Assembly (NCBI GenBank): GCA_023301465.1
Contig: JALZUQ010000035.1
Location: 1 to 64,000, forward strand
Direction: 5' to 3'
Source of the DNA: Oligoflexales bacterium
GTDB lineage: Bacteria > Bdellovibrionota_B > Oligoflexia > Oligoflexales > JALZUQ01
Length of the DNA: 64,000 nucleotides
This document shows positions 1 through 7,997 of the stretch, in pieces; position 1 is the stretch's first letter; every line of letters starts with the position of its first letter. The position numbers were made by a program, and so were the translations under genes. The notes beneath the pieces were generated by a model that worked only from the letters and a program-made list of their open reading frames with translations, was not told the DNA's origin and did no database searches.

Positions 1-374
1 ATCACCGCTCTTTGAGCTGATCACGATCACGGCTACGTTCACGTTAGAGCGTGAATCTAAATGATTCTTTTTCTTTGGAGTGTGTGCCCGACTGAAGAGC
101 ATTTCAGAGCATATTTACTCAGTTTGAAATATTGGCTATTTCGACAAAAGAATACTGACGGCGGTAGATTTTAGAGCCGCCCAATTACAGATCAAATTTT
201 AGCAAAAATTTTCTTTTTCTTTTCTAGTAAATGAACAAAAACATCTTGATTCTTTAGGCGTCCAATTTGAGGTAATATATTGTGATTATTCCATTAAAGA
301 AATTCTGCTTTAGATTCTTCTTTCATCTGACCCATAAAACTAATATTGACCGCGAATTAGCGGGTAGACCACAA
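1..374. other. Gene-poor left edge
   Basis: I see no intact gene here. A short plus-strand frame enters from outside the window and stops at about base 62. It is locally richer in G and C than what follows and could be the tail of a gene that begins before base 1. The stretch from 70 to 374 has stops in all frames and no recognisable RNA. Confidence 0.4.
38..75 (+). terminator. Possible weak terminator hairpin
   Basis: A 6-bp inverted repeat (TTCACG / CGTGAA, 6-nt loop) is followed, after about 12 bases, by a T-rich run. It would end transcription entering from the left edge. The T tract is far from the stem, so this is tentative. Confidence 0.25.
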
Positions 375-908
375 TCACTGACAAAGAGCCTGAGTGTCTT
401 TAGGTGCTTTGTGAAGCTTACTATTTTCTTTTAAAGCACGGTATTCAAGTAGAATTAGTTCTGTTGTTGATGTGTCTTTGTTTTCAATAAGCTTTTTACA
501 AAACATATAATAACTAAGATATTCTTTAGGCTGTAAGTCTTGGATTTGAAAAGGTAATACAAGTTTGATCTCAGCATGTTCTTCTTTTATTTTAACAAGC
601 TTAGATGTTAGCCCTTGACCAAAATTATTAGTCTGGTTTCTGAGAAAATTCATAAATGTTAACCCCTTGTCATAACCTGAGGTATCAACAACTTTTACTC
701 CGGAGTCTGTAGTTCGAAGCTTCAAAAGAATACTGGACTTGGAGAGTTCTACTACTTCAATATCATCTTTAACTTGAGCATATATTTGATAAGACTGTCG
801 CCCATTAAAAGAGCTATCTCGTTTATCAATAGCACTTAAATCAGAAGTATCTCGTTCACGGCATGAAGTATTTATAAATAGAATAAGTAACAACAACAAA
901 CGTAACAT
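375..908 (-). CDS. Short secreted protein, probable lipoprotein
   Basis: This is a 177-residue protein with a hydrophobic leucine-rich leader (residues 1-15) ending in NTSC, which can serve as an imperfect lipobox with Cys16 as the lipidated residue. The rest is polar, with no recognised domain and no membrane segment. The start is supported by an AGGAG about 8 bases upstream of the ATG. It stands alone. Function is unknown; the lipoprotein call rests only on the leader, whose -3 Asn is unusual. Confidence 0.6.
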   Translation of the reverse strand: MLRLLLLLILFINTSCRERDTSDLSAIDKRDSSFNGRQSYQIYAQVKDDIEVVELSKSSILLKLRTTDSGVKVVDTSGYDKGLTFMNFLRNQTNNFGQGLTSKLVKIKEEHAEIKLVLPFQIQDLQPKEYLSYYMFCKKLIENKDTSTTELILLEYRALKENSKLHKAPKDTQALCQ

Positions 909-1063
909 CTAAAAATCTCCTTATTTTTAATACAATAAGACAGTGGAAACAGGTTTGCAAGTTAGTTAATGTTTGCACCCCCCACATTTGAAAGTAGAAA
1001 CACAACTGTTTTCATTTACAATATACGTCCGATTACTCAGGAATTTAAAAGCAACTGCTGTCA

Positions 1064-1174
1064 TCACCTATGACCTGCCTTGGATATTCCCATCGCTTGC
1101 AATCGACGAATAGCAGACGATCTGGACAGACCAACTTTGGCCGCAACTTTTTTTGTACTCATATCACTAGCCAG
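1064..1174 (-). pseudogene. Remnant of a helix-turn-helix protein
   Basis: On the minus strand a frame shorter than the ORF-track cutoff reads NLYLASDMSTKKVAAKVGLS and continues SRSSAIRRLQAMGIS before a stop. The pattern (S)TKKVAAKVGLSRSSAIRRL is a typical helix-turn-helix as found in recombinases, transposases and phage regulators. The frame is closed by a stop a few codons upstream and nothing recognisable follows, so it is best read as the scar of a lost mobile or regulatory gene. A 32-residue peptide starting at the internal ATG (1162) is possible but less likely. Confidence 0.4.
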
Positions 1175-1270
1175 ATATAAGTTTTAGTAACATGGACGCC
1201 CTTTAAGAACACACTTCCAAGAACTATCCGATAATTTAAAAACATCAAATAACAGCCTACAGGAGCACCT

Positions 1271-1741
1271 TTAATATCTAGTAAAGAAATTCTCAAGTTT
1301 ATCAGAAAAAATAAGAATCGCTAAACCAAACACCGTTGTAAAAATCGCTTTACCAAAATGCTCAAGACCAATAGCTGCACCTACCGCTGCAAGCATCCAG
1401 ACAACTGACGCTGATGTAATTCCTTTAATATTACCATTTTGGGAAAAAATAACACCACCACCCAAAAAACCAATACCTGTAATCACCTGACCTAACACCC
1501 TTGTTGGGTCTGCAACACCCCCAGTAAGACTCTTACCTATAGAAATAAAAAATGCTGTTCCCACACAAACTAAAATACAGGTTCTTACACCAAAGGGTTT
1601 ATCGCGTTTTTGTCTTTCTACTCCAAATAGAAAACCACATATACTTGCTAATATTACTTTAAGCATAAATATATTCGTCACATCACCAAAAAGGACGAGA
1701 AGAAGACTCTTTAAATCGAAGCTAAAGTCTTGCATGTTCAT
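1271..1741 (-). CDS. MgtC/SapB family inner-membrane protein
   Basis: This 156-residue protein has the MgtC/SapB pattern. Hydrophobic helices surround the family motif FGVERQKRDKPFGVRTCILV, followed by the conserved GQVITGIGFLGGGVIF and TSASVVWMLAAVG segments. The family is linked to magnesium limitation and to control of membrane ATPases. Only the short transmembrane part is present; the C-terminal ACT-like domain of true MgtC is absent, as in SapB-type members. An AAGGA precedes the ATG. It is monocistronic in this window. Confidence 0.85.
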   Translation of the reverse strand: MNMQDFSFDLKSLLLVLFGDVTNIFMLKVILASICGFLFGVERQKRDKPFGVRTCILVCVGTAFFISIGKSLTGGVADPTRVLGQVITGIGFLGGGVIFSQNGNIKGITSASVVWMLAAVGAAIGLEHFGKAIFTTVFGLAILIFSDKLENFFTRY

Positions 1742-1976
1742 TTCAATTCCTTGATTTAATCAATTCATGAGTTATATTTATTATTTTACAACATAAAGAC
1801 ATAATTAAGCAATAACAGTAAGAACACCCATAGGTTGGCTCTCTCTAAGCAGTCCACAAGAAGGATTGCAGAAGATGACAATAGCAAGATTCAAACAATT
1901 GACGACCTTTATCAATATATTCTTAAAATATTGAATTTTTTTAAGCTATGAAACCGCTACTGAACGAGAATAAAAA

Positions 1977-2705
1977 CTAGTTAAGCAGCCCAACTTCTTT
2001 TAGATCGTTTAACTGAGATTCACTTATTTTGGACGTGGTTGGATCTTGTAAATATTTGTAAACATTTTCTTCTATGCAATATAAATCTGGCTCATGTTGA
2101 AGTTCATTTCTAACAAATAATAAATACTGAGTTTCTTTATCAGGTCGAACATTTGTTGGTTGGTTTTTATCGTTTTTTGATGCTTCAACAGCCTTAGCAA
2201 TATTGAATTCTTGCTTTAACGCACGAAATGGTTTTTTGGTAAAAACTAAAGATTTACCTGAAATCTGATCAACACTAGCCTTACACATATCTAAAACAGC
2301 ATCTTCAAAACTTAAAAGATCTTTTAACCAAACTGAATATTCTTGAAATACATGATGGTTTAAGTTGTTTTTAATACACTCAAGAAACTGTCTAGAATAT
2401 TCATTTTTACCATTATGATCACTGCTAATACGAATAGCTGATGGTTCATATACAACCTGCCAAAAATCATATAATGCACCATTATCAATAAATCGAAATA
2501 AATTTGGTAGTCGCTTCCAAAGATCGTCCCAACGACCTTCTGCTTGCTCGTTTCCGTATTTATTAAGTTCTTCATCGTTTTTGAGTGATTCAATTGTGTT
2601 TTTTTGTAAACTATTCAAACCATCAAATAAAAGACTATCAGCTAATTCAAACCCAACTGGTTGACGAATTAACATACTCACACTTTTTAGTAGTGCATCA
2701 TTCAT
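1977..2705 (-). CDS. MNIO partner protein (HvfC/BufC/MbnC-like role)
   Basis: This 242-residue soluble protein has no signal peptide and is translated through a 4-nt ATGA overlap with the upstream DUF692 oxidase gene. The N-terminal 150 residues are helical. The C-terminal part (around TQYLLFVRNELQ) resembles a small winged-helix or peptide-recognition segment. DUF692 enzymes almost always work with such a partner (DUF2063/HvfC, BufC, MbnC), which binds the precursor leader and presents it to the oxidase. The role is inferred mainly from position; I could not match a named domain with confidence. It is the last gene of the peptide operon. Confidence 0.6.
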   Translation of the reverse strand: MNDALLKSVSMLIRQPVGFELADSLLFDGLNSLQKNTIESLKNDEELNKYGNEQAEGRWDDLWKRLPNLFRFIDNGALYDFWQVVYEPSAIRISSDHNGKNEYSRQFLECIKNNLNHHVFQEYSVWLKDLLSFEDAVLDMCKASVDQISGKSLVFTKKPFRALKQEFNIAKAVEASKNDKNQPTNVRPDKETQYLLFVRNELQHEPDLYCIEENVYKYLQDPTTSKISESQLNDLKEVGLLN

Positions 2706-3574
2706 ACTACAGACACCCCACTTTTCATTTGATTTAAAGCATTAGGGTAAATAGTTATATCTGATTGATTTAGTATATTATTTGCAATATTTACTTCATG
2801 AATGAGTTCATTAAAGGTTGGAATATTTTGATCTCTTTCTACAATCGTAAATTGAGGTTTCTTTTTTGTAACTAGGTATTCATATAAATCCCATACAGGT
2901 TTTGGTATATTACTCCCGTGGGAATCATAAAGCACACCATCTTCTTCGCTGCCACCAGCAAGGTGTACACCCTCTACAGAGCCGAGATTAATTTCATCAA
3001 TCCATTTATAGGGATCGAAACCAAAATTAACACTATTAATATAGGTATTTGCAAGATCCATAATCATCTTACACCCAGTTTTTTCTAAGACTTTATTTAT
3101 AAATTCAGTTTCACTATATGGGCAATTAGGAACTATAAATCTATTGGTAATATTTTCTATAAGAAACGGAACCTGAACTTGATCTTGAATTCTTGAAATG
3201 TTTTCACACACTCCATTAAAAACATTATCTGTCCAAGGCAAAGTAGTTAACTGCCCCATCTCAATTCCATTGTACTTTGTAAAGCATAAGTGATCGCTAT
3301 AAAAAACGGTGTTCACCTGATTCATAACATCTTTGATTTTATCAAGATGGCTCTGATGAAACTCACCGACCGAACCAACCGACATTTCCACACTATGAAT
3401 AACAACTGGCACATTTGACCGTTGAAGCGTTTCAAGAAAAGAGGCTTTCTTACCAAAGAAAAAACTCTCCGGAATAAGCTCAATTAAAGGAAGTTGACTA
3501 ATCAGGTCATCCACTCCTTCTGTATTTGCGATTTCAAATGGCAGTTCTAAACCAACACCGAATTGTTTATCCAT
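2702..3574 (-). CDS. DUF692 multinuclear non-heme iron oxidase (MNIO) that modifies the peptide
   Basis: This 290-residue protein is a full-length DUF692/MbnB/BufB/HvfB-type TIM barrel. The iron-site motifs are present in order: HSVEMSVGS (His60), SDHL (Asp94, His95), IEN (Glu140, Asn141), DLANTYINS (Asp173, Asn176), HLAGG (His204), DSHG (Asp217, His219) and ERD (Glu246). Members use a di- or tri-iron centre and oxygen to rearrange cysteines of a ribosomal peptide, for example to oxazolone/thioamide pairs in methanobactin and HvfA. The precursor gene lies 98 nt upstream and the partner overlaps by 4 nt. HLAGG in place of the common HLAGH is the one deviation I noticed. Confidence 0.92.
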   Translation of the reverse strand: MDKQFGVGLELPFEIANTEGVDDLISQLPLIELIPESFFFGKKASFLETLQRSNVPVVIHSVEMSVGSVGEFHQSHLDKIKDVMNQVNTVFYSDHLCFTKYNGIEMGQLTTLPWTDNVFNGVCENISRIQDQVQVPFLIENITNRFIVPNCPYSETEFINKVLEKTGCKMIMDLANTYINSVNFGFDPYKWIDEINLGSVEGVHLAGGSEEDGVLYDSHGSNIPKPVWDLYEYLVTKKKPQFTIVERDQNIPTFNELIHEVNIANNILNQSDITIYPNALNQMKSGVSVV

Positions 3575-3605
3575 TTTAATACCTAATTCTTATTTCTGAG
3601 ATGAA

Positions 3606-3648
3606 GTAGGTGTCATAAGTAGATTACTCAACTCATGACACCATCTAC
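3606..3648 (-). promoter_or_regulatory. Intergenic hairpin between precursor and oxidase genes
   Basis: The 98-nt gap holds a 7-bp stem (GTGTCAT / ATGACAC) extended by a 4-bp outer stem (GTAG / CTAC) across a 3-nt bulge. A competing 6-bp stem (GTAGAT / ATCTAC) uses part of the same bases. No T run follows, so it is not a classic terminator. In RiPP operons a structure at this place often protects or partly ends the precursor mRNA, so that the peptide outnumbers its enzyme. That role is inference. Confidence 0.5.
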
Positions 3649-3672
3649 TAAGTTAGACAAACTTAGGATTGT

Positions 3673-3807
3673 CTAGCGACGACCGCATCTACGACCACAT
3701 CTACGACCACATTTACGACCGCATTTACGACCGCATCTACGACCGCATCTTGCAGCAGTAGTTTTTCCAGCTTCTGTGTTACCTGATAACGTGTTTAACT
3801 TGATCAT
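3673..3807 (-). CDS. RiPP precursor peptide with six CGR(R/K) repeats
   Basis: I choose the ATG at 3807, giving 44 residues, because a strong GGAGG lies 8 bases upstream; the ORF-track start 36 codons earlier would run through the end of the ABC gene. Residues 1-20 form a leader (MIKLNTLSGNTEAGKTTAAR) without Sec signal or GG cleavage motif. Residues 21-44 are six tandem C-G-R-R/K units with no other residues. Cys-Gly is also the modified pair in methanobactin (CG[ST]) and HvfA (EGKCG), so each Cys is a likely oxidase substrate. The net charge is very high. The mature form and export signal are unknown. No ORF of this design is seen elsewhere in the window. Confidence 0.88.
   Translation of the reverse strand: MIKLNTLSGNTEAGKTTAARCGRRCGRKCGRKCGRRCGRRCGRR
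3676..3747 (-). repeat. Six tandem 12-bp repeats encoding CGR(R/K)
   Basis: The coding strand repeats TGYGGTCGTARA six times with only third-position changes and AGA/AAA exchanges, and CGC closes the last unit. The near identity suggests growth by tandem duplication, so copy number may differ among strains. Confidence 0.9.
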
Positions 3808-3829
3808 TACTCTATCCTCCGTTGAGTGT

Positions 3830-5590
3830 TTAAATATATCTGTTCGATTCATCTGCAGTTGAATCGGCAAGATTGGGATTAATGTTCGAGACTTTTGAAG
3901 ACTCGAAATGAACATGATGATCTACATCCAAATTTTTTGGAGCAATATGAGAAACAAGACAAATTGATTTATCTTGTTTTATTTTATTGAGAGCATCTAC
4001 TACGTAGTTCACACTTAAATCATCCAGAGAAGCAAATGGTTCATCAAGAAGTAATATATTTCGATCGCTTAATAATGCACGAGCTAAGGAAATTCTATAC
4101 TTTTCACCTTCACTCAAATTTTTTCCTTGATCATGGATTAATGAATTTAACCCACCTTTATCCTTAAATCGCGGCATTAAGTTTAGTTGCTCAAGAACAT
4201 CAAGAAGTTCTTTCTCAGAGTAATCCTGACCTAACTCTATGTTCTCTCTTAGGGTGCCTTGAAACAAAAATGGAACTTGTTCAACATATGCAGCAAGTTT
4301 TGTAGGTAAGTAGTTGCCTTTTATTCCATGGTAACTAGAAGAGAATAAATTTTGTGTGCTGACTTTCATCGACGTAAAATCAGCACTACGCAAACCACTC
4401 AGAAACTCTAGAAAAGTTGATTTACCACAACCGGAGTGACCTTGAATTAACGTTGTTTTACCGTTTTTTAATGCAAAATTAAACGGCTCCATCAGCATCA
4501 AACCGTCAGTGGTATGCAACTGAATATTTTTAATTTCAATACTACAAACTTGATTATTATCTAAAAGATGATCTAGATCTTGATAAATTTCTTGCTTTGG
4601 AGGTTGAAGCAACAATGCAAGTCTTCCACCTTCAATAAAGTAAAGATTCCAATCAAAAATAGAACCAATCAATGAAAGAGCACTTGAATAAAACATTCCA
4701 ATATAAAAAGGAAAAACAAGAACTTCACTCAATCCAAGTTGACCTTGATTTAGAGACCATGCAGCTCCAGACAAACAAACCGTTAAAAGAACTTGAGACA
4801 CAAAAGAATTCGCACCCATTAATGACCCAATGATTTTCGCAACTTTCATGCTTGAAAAAATAAGACTGTCAATTTTATTTTTGAATTTTTTGTTCATAAA
4901 AGACTCTGCCGAAAAAGTTCGTACCGTTCGAAAACCTTCATAGTTTTCCATAAAGCCTTGAAATATTTCACCGTGAGTTGTTCTTAATGATTCTAAAAGT
5001 GGATTTACTTTGGTTTGAATCCACAGGTTAAGAAATGCAACTAAACTTGCAGTTATCAAACATATTGTCGCAGCAAGAGGACTATGAATATAAAAAAGAA
5101 TCGTAATTCCAATTACGGTGACAAAGCTCTGAATTTGAGAAGGTATGCTTACCGTTATGAAGTCTTGAGCACTCCGTAAGTCCATAGACAAACGAGTCAA
5201 CCAATCTCCACGTTGACTTTCGTCAAACGATCGAGCATTTGATTTTTGTATGGATTGTAATGCTTGTATTCTAAGACTTGCTTCGACCTTTAATGTCAAC
5301 CACTCCTCTACAATTTGACTAACCACTGATGAAACTAACAAACACCCAGCAATTACTAGACCAAAAACAATTAATGGTTTTAATAAACTAGATACATCTA
5401 GGGTTTGTCCATTTGCAATTAAGGTTGCACCATCGGTAAAGTAAATCAAAAGTCTCGGGGGTAAAAGCCCAACCAACGAACCCAGTGCTCCAATAACAAT
5501 TGCTAAACAATAACGTGATCCAAGTTGGGATACTTGTGATTTTAGGAGTTTTAAAGAAGCGGTTGTTTGTGGTGTGTGACTAAGTTTCAT
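3830..5590 (-). CDS. ABC exporter (fused permease-ATPase) for the peptide
   Basis: This 586-residue half-transporter has an N-terminal six-helix permease (about residues 25-310) and a C-terminal ATPase. It has Walker A GHSGCGKST (about 382), Q-loop VEQVPFLFQGTLREN, signature LSEGEKYRISLARALL, Walker B ILLLDEP and switch His in CLVSHIAP. It has no N-terminal C39 peptidase domain, so it would not cut the leader itself. It is the first gene of the operon and ends 22 nt before the precursor start, so export or self-protection is the natural role. The ATG follows a stop closely and has no Shine-Dalgarno; see the promoter entry. Confidence 0.85.
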   Translation of the reverse strand: MKLSHTPQTTASLKLLKSQVSQLGSRYCLAIVIGALGSLVGLLPPRLLIYFTDGATLIANGQTLDVSSLLKPLIVFGLVIAGCLLVSSVVSQIVEEWLTLKVEASLRIQALQSIQKSNARSFDESQRGDWLTRLSMDLRSAQDFITVSIPSQIQSFVTVIGITILFYIHSPLAATICLITASLVAFLNLWIQTKVNPLLESLRTTHGEIFQGFMENYEGFRTVRTFSAESFMNKKFKNKIDSLIFSSMKVAKIIGSLMGANSFVSQVLLTVCLSGAAWSLNQGQLGLSEVLVFPFYIGMFYSSALSLIGSIFDWNLYFIEGGRLALLLQPPKQEIYQDLDHLLDNNQVCSIEIKNIQLHTTDGLMLMEPFNFALKNGKTTLIQGHSGCGKSTFLEFLSGLRSADFTSMKVSTQNLFSSSYHGIKGNYLPTKLAAYVEQVPFLFQGTLRENIELGQDYSEKELLDVLEQLNLMPRFKDKGGLNSLIHDQGKNLSEGEKYRISLARALLSDRNILLLDEPFASLDDLSVNYVVDALNKIKQDKSICLVSHIAPKNLDVDHHVHFESSKVSNINPNLADSTADESNRYI

Positions 5591-5596
5591 GTTATT

Positions 5597-5626
5597 TTTA
5601 TATCACGGCAAAATTACTTTTTGCAA
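5597..5626 (-). promoter_or_regulatory. Candidate sigma-70 promoter of the peptide operon
   Basis: TTGCAA and TATAAA are separated by 18 bases and the TATAAA ends 6 bases before the ABC exporter ATG. If used, transcription would start at or near the ATG and give a leaderless mRNA, which fits the missing ribosome binding site. A TTGACA also lies slightly upstream (5629-5634) but is badly spaced. Confidence 0.4.
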
Positions 5627-5848
5627 TATGTCAAAACGACTATGTCATACCGCCAAGAATTCGGCCGATTTGGCATACTAAATATAGTTATCTCTAAATA
5701 GTACTCTTAGGCTGTAAAGTAAATTTTGTCTGGCACATTTTTTATTTTCATTAGAACTTAAATTAAAGCACAAAAGCTACCTTCTACTTAAGATTTTATA
5801 AATACCAAAACACCCAATTGAAAATTGCCAGATAAACACCTTAGAGTC

Positions 5849-6348
5849 TTATGCACTCGCAAATGCTCCAAGCTCTAAAATAAAACCATGAAAGTTGTAT
5901 CCAAAATTTACTCCGAGCAGATAACCTACATCATTATCACTACTGTTATTAACATTTGAAATTGTTGAAATATTTGCAATCTATATAGGTGAAAGATGAA
6001 AGGCGGCAACGTCTGATAACTCATCACCATCAAAGCTATAACTACTTGAATAATAAACCAGATCCAAACCAATACCGAGAACATGCTGTTTGGCAGAAGG
6101 TTGGGACAACATATATTTATCATCTAAACCTAACAAAAAGACAAAAGCATACTTAAGCATTAGGTCAAATTGAGGCGTAGATCGGGCTCTTACTCCAGCT
6201 TTAATGATAGGTACATAGACATCTTCTAAAGTCTCTTACGCATCACAACTACTATCATTTATAAATCTGATATTTTGAACAGCTATGGCATCAAAACTTA
6301 TCCATTCACCTTATCCAGTTAATGATACGCGTATTAATCGCTCTAAGT
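5849..6348 (-). pseudogene. Decayed outer-membrane beta-barrel gene
   Basis: One minus-strand frame keeps protein-like sequence over about 165 codons but is cut by three in-frame stops (two TAA, one TAG). Readable pieces include VYVPIIKAGVRARSTPQFDL, HVLGIGLDLVYYSSSYSFDG and a C-terminus GYLLGVNFGYNFHGFILELG. The alternating hydrophobic strands and aromatic girdle fit a small barrel porin-like protein. The 5' end with signal peptide is not recognisable. The ORF-track frame 5926-6123 is an out-of-frame shadow of it. The rest of the 5591-6519 gap shows no other gene. Confidence 0.6.
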
Positions 6349-6453
6349 TTCAATAACTCATACAAGCAGTTTATCTTAATTATAAAACAACCTCAGAAAA
6401 ATAGGAATCATTGATACGGAAAATGTTTATAAGCATTTGAGTTAGCACTCAAC

Positions 6454-6482
6454 TTGTTATCTGACGCACTCCCTGATATAAA
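6454..6482 (+). promoter_or_regulatory. Candidate sigma-70 promoter for the DUF547 gene
   Basis: TTGTTA and TATAAA are separated by 17 bases. The predicted start leaves a leader of about 30 nt that contains an AGGAG ahead of the ATG at 6520. Confidence 0.5.
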
Positions 6483-6519
6483 TATAACTACTATTTTATA
6501 AGATTAGGAGTTCAGTATA

Positions 6520-7281
6520 ATGCGTCATCTATTCGTTTTAAGTATGTTTCTATTTAGTTCTATTGGTTTTTCACAGTTCGACCATGAACATAAAGCCTTA
6601 ACTTCCGTACTATCAAAATACATGGACTCAAAAGGCCTTGTTAAATACAAACAACTTAAAAAAGACACTAAAGCGAGCAAAAGTCACCAATTTAATAAGT
6701 ACCTAAACTCAATCGCAGCAGTAAGCGTGAATACATATGGGACTTGGAACAAAAACCAAAAAATGGCTTTTCTCATCAATGCATACAATGCATTTACTGT
6801 TAAGTTGATCATCAATAATTATCCGGTAGACAGCATCAAAGATATTGGAAGCCTCTTTAAAAAACCTTGGAGAGTTGAGTTTTTTAATTTATTGGGTGGA
6901 AAAATTAAAGCACTAGATCCAATCGAACACACATATCTTCGACCTATGTACAAAGACTATAGAATTCATGCTGCAGTGAACTGTGCATCTATCTCTTGCC
7001 CACCTTTAAGAAATGAAGCGTTTGTAGCATCAAAGCTAAATAAACAACTAGACGAACAAATGACAGCTTGGTTGGTAGATACCACGAGAAATCAGTTTTC
7101 AAAAAAATCCATAAAAATATCCAAAATATTTAGTTGGTATGAGTCGGATTTTGCAAAATGGGGAAAAGGTGTAAAAAATGTATTAAGAAGACATTTACCT
7201 GATAACCTTAAAGGGTTTGTCACTGAAAAAATTGACATCGACTATATGGGATATAGCTGGGACTTAAACGAATCAAAGTAA
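6520..7281 (+). CDS. Secreted DUF547 protein
   Basis: This 253-residue protein has a cleavable signal peptide (residues 1-19, cut near GFSQ). The mature part is a DUF547 domain: the motif KMAFLINAYNAFTVKLII, the DPIEHTYLRP segment and HAAVNCASISCPPLRNEAF are hallmarks of the family. DUF547 proteins are periplasmic or surface proteins of undefined biochemistry. A paralogue lies at 12646-13737 on the other side of the glycosyltransferase operon. AGGAG precedes the ATG. Confidence 0.85.
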   Translation: MRHLFVLSMFLFSSIGFSQFDHEHKALTSVLSKYMDSKGLVKYKQLKKDTKASKSHQFNKYLNSIAAVSVNTYGTWNKNQKMAFLINAYNAFTVKLIINNYPVDSIKDIGSLFKKPWRVEFFNLLGGKIKALDPIEHTYLRPMYKDYRIHAAVNCASISCPPLRNEAFVASKLNKQLDEQMTAWLVDTTRNQFSKKSIKISKIFSWYESDFAKWGKGVKNVLRRHLPDNLKGFVTEKIDIDYMGYSWDLNESK

Positions 7282-7292
7282 TACTTTTTATG

Positions 7293-7323
7293 ATAGTACC
7301 GATTTATAATAAATCGGTACTAT
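7293..7323 (+). terminator. Intrinsic terminator (14-bp stem)
   Basis: A perfect 14-bp inverted repeat (ATAGTACCGATTTA / TAAATCGGTACTAT, 3-nt loop) is followed on the plus strand by a T-rich stretch. It ends the DUF547 transcript. The right arm includes the stop codon of the convergent DUF2064 gene, so it may also act from the other side, though T residues are sparse there. Confidence 0.7.
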
Positions 7324-7997
7324 AGATTTTGATTTTTAATCCACTCCATTAAATTCATCTGAGAACCATGAGTTTTCATATTCGATAGATAACTAAGGAG
7401 AGGATTAAGATCCTCAACATGATCAACATCTGTTAATGTTTCATCCAACAAGCCAACTTTACCTACTGTTTTTAGTTTAGTTTCTAGTTCATCAAGTGTC
7501 GTAGACTCACTATAAGACACGCCTTGCCATAAACTAGGTTCTAATGCTTTTTTACCGCCAAATAAATAAAAACCACCATCAGAAGCAGGGCCAAAAACAA
7601 AATCTTTTGAATTGATCAATGCATTATGTGTTGATCGCAACTGTTTTACACTTAACTGAGGGGCGTCAGATCCTAGAAAATATACTTGCTCATGCAAAGG
7701 CTTTAACTGAGAATAAATTTGACCCAAGCGATCACCAAGCCCGCCTTCTGGTTGATAAATCAATTCAAAATTATCCCAATACTCTTCACCACCTTTTTTT
7801 GCAAGACACCAATACAAAGAGCATTCTATGCCATCTTTATGCAATAATGATTTAAACTCAATTAAAGTTTCTTGAACTGCTTTGATAGAACGGTGATAAA
7901 ACTCTAAAGCGTTTGCCTTCCCAATCCCCTTAGCAAGCCTAGTTTTGATGGGTGAGATGTCTGGAGTCTTTACAAAGACAGCAATTGCAACACTCAT
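7320..7997 (-). CDS. DUF2064 / TIGR04282-type nucleotidyl- or glycosyltransferase
   Basis: I place the start at the ATG at 7997 (225 residues) because AAGGAG lies just upstream and this Met begins the conserved MSVAIAVFVKTP strand. The ORF-track start is 16 codons earlier. Family features are VKTPDISPIKTRLAKGIG, FLGSDAPQLS and ASDGGFYLFGG, typical of DUF2064 proteins with a GT-A-like fold, often labelled arsenosugar-biosynthesis glycosyltransferase. No ArsS-type radical SAM gene is in the window, so that label is weak here. The start overlaps the stop of the GT-C gene by 4 nt (ATGA). Confidence 0.75.
   Translation of the reverse strand: MSVAIAVFVKTPDISPIKTRLAKGIGKANALEFYHRSIKAVQETLIEFKSLLHKDGIECSLYWCLAKKGGEEYWDNFELIYQPEGGLGDRLGQIYSQLKPLHEQVYFLGSDAPQLSVKQLRSTHNALINSKDFVFGPASDGGFYLFGGKKALEPSLWQGVSYSESTTLDELETKLKTVGKVGLLDETLTDVDHVEDLNPLLSYLSNMKTHGSQMNLMEWIKNQNL

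Noticed and set aside
3676-3747. CRISPR-like short repeat array
   Set aside because: The 12-bp units are directly adjacent with no spacers and encode a repeated peptide in frame.
3673-3915. 80-residue version of the CGRR peptide as listed in the ORF track
   Set aside because: Its first 36 codons lie inside the end of the ABC gene and lack a ribosome binding site; the ATG at 3807 has a strong GGAGG at the right distance.
5926-6123. 65-residue minus-strand ORF
   Set aside because: It is an out-of-frame shadow of the decayed barrel gene, whose own frame shows the protein-like sequence.
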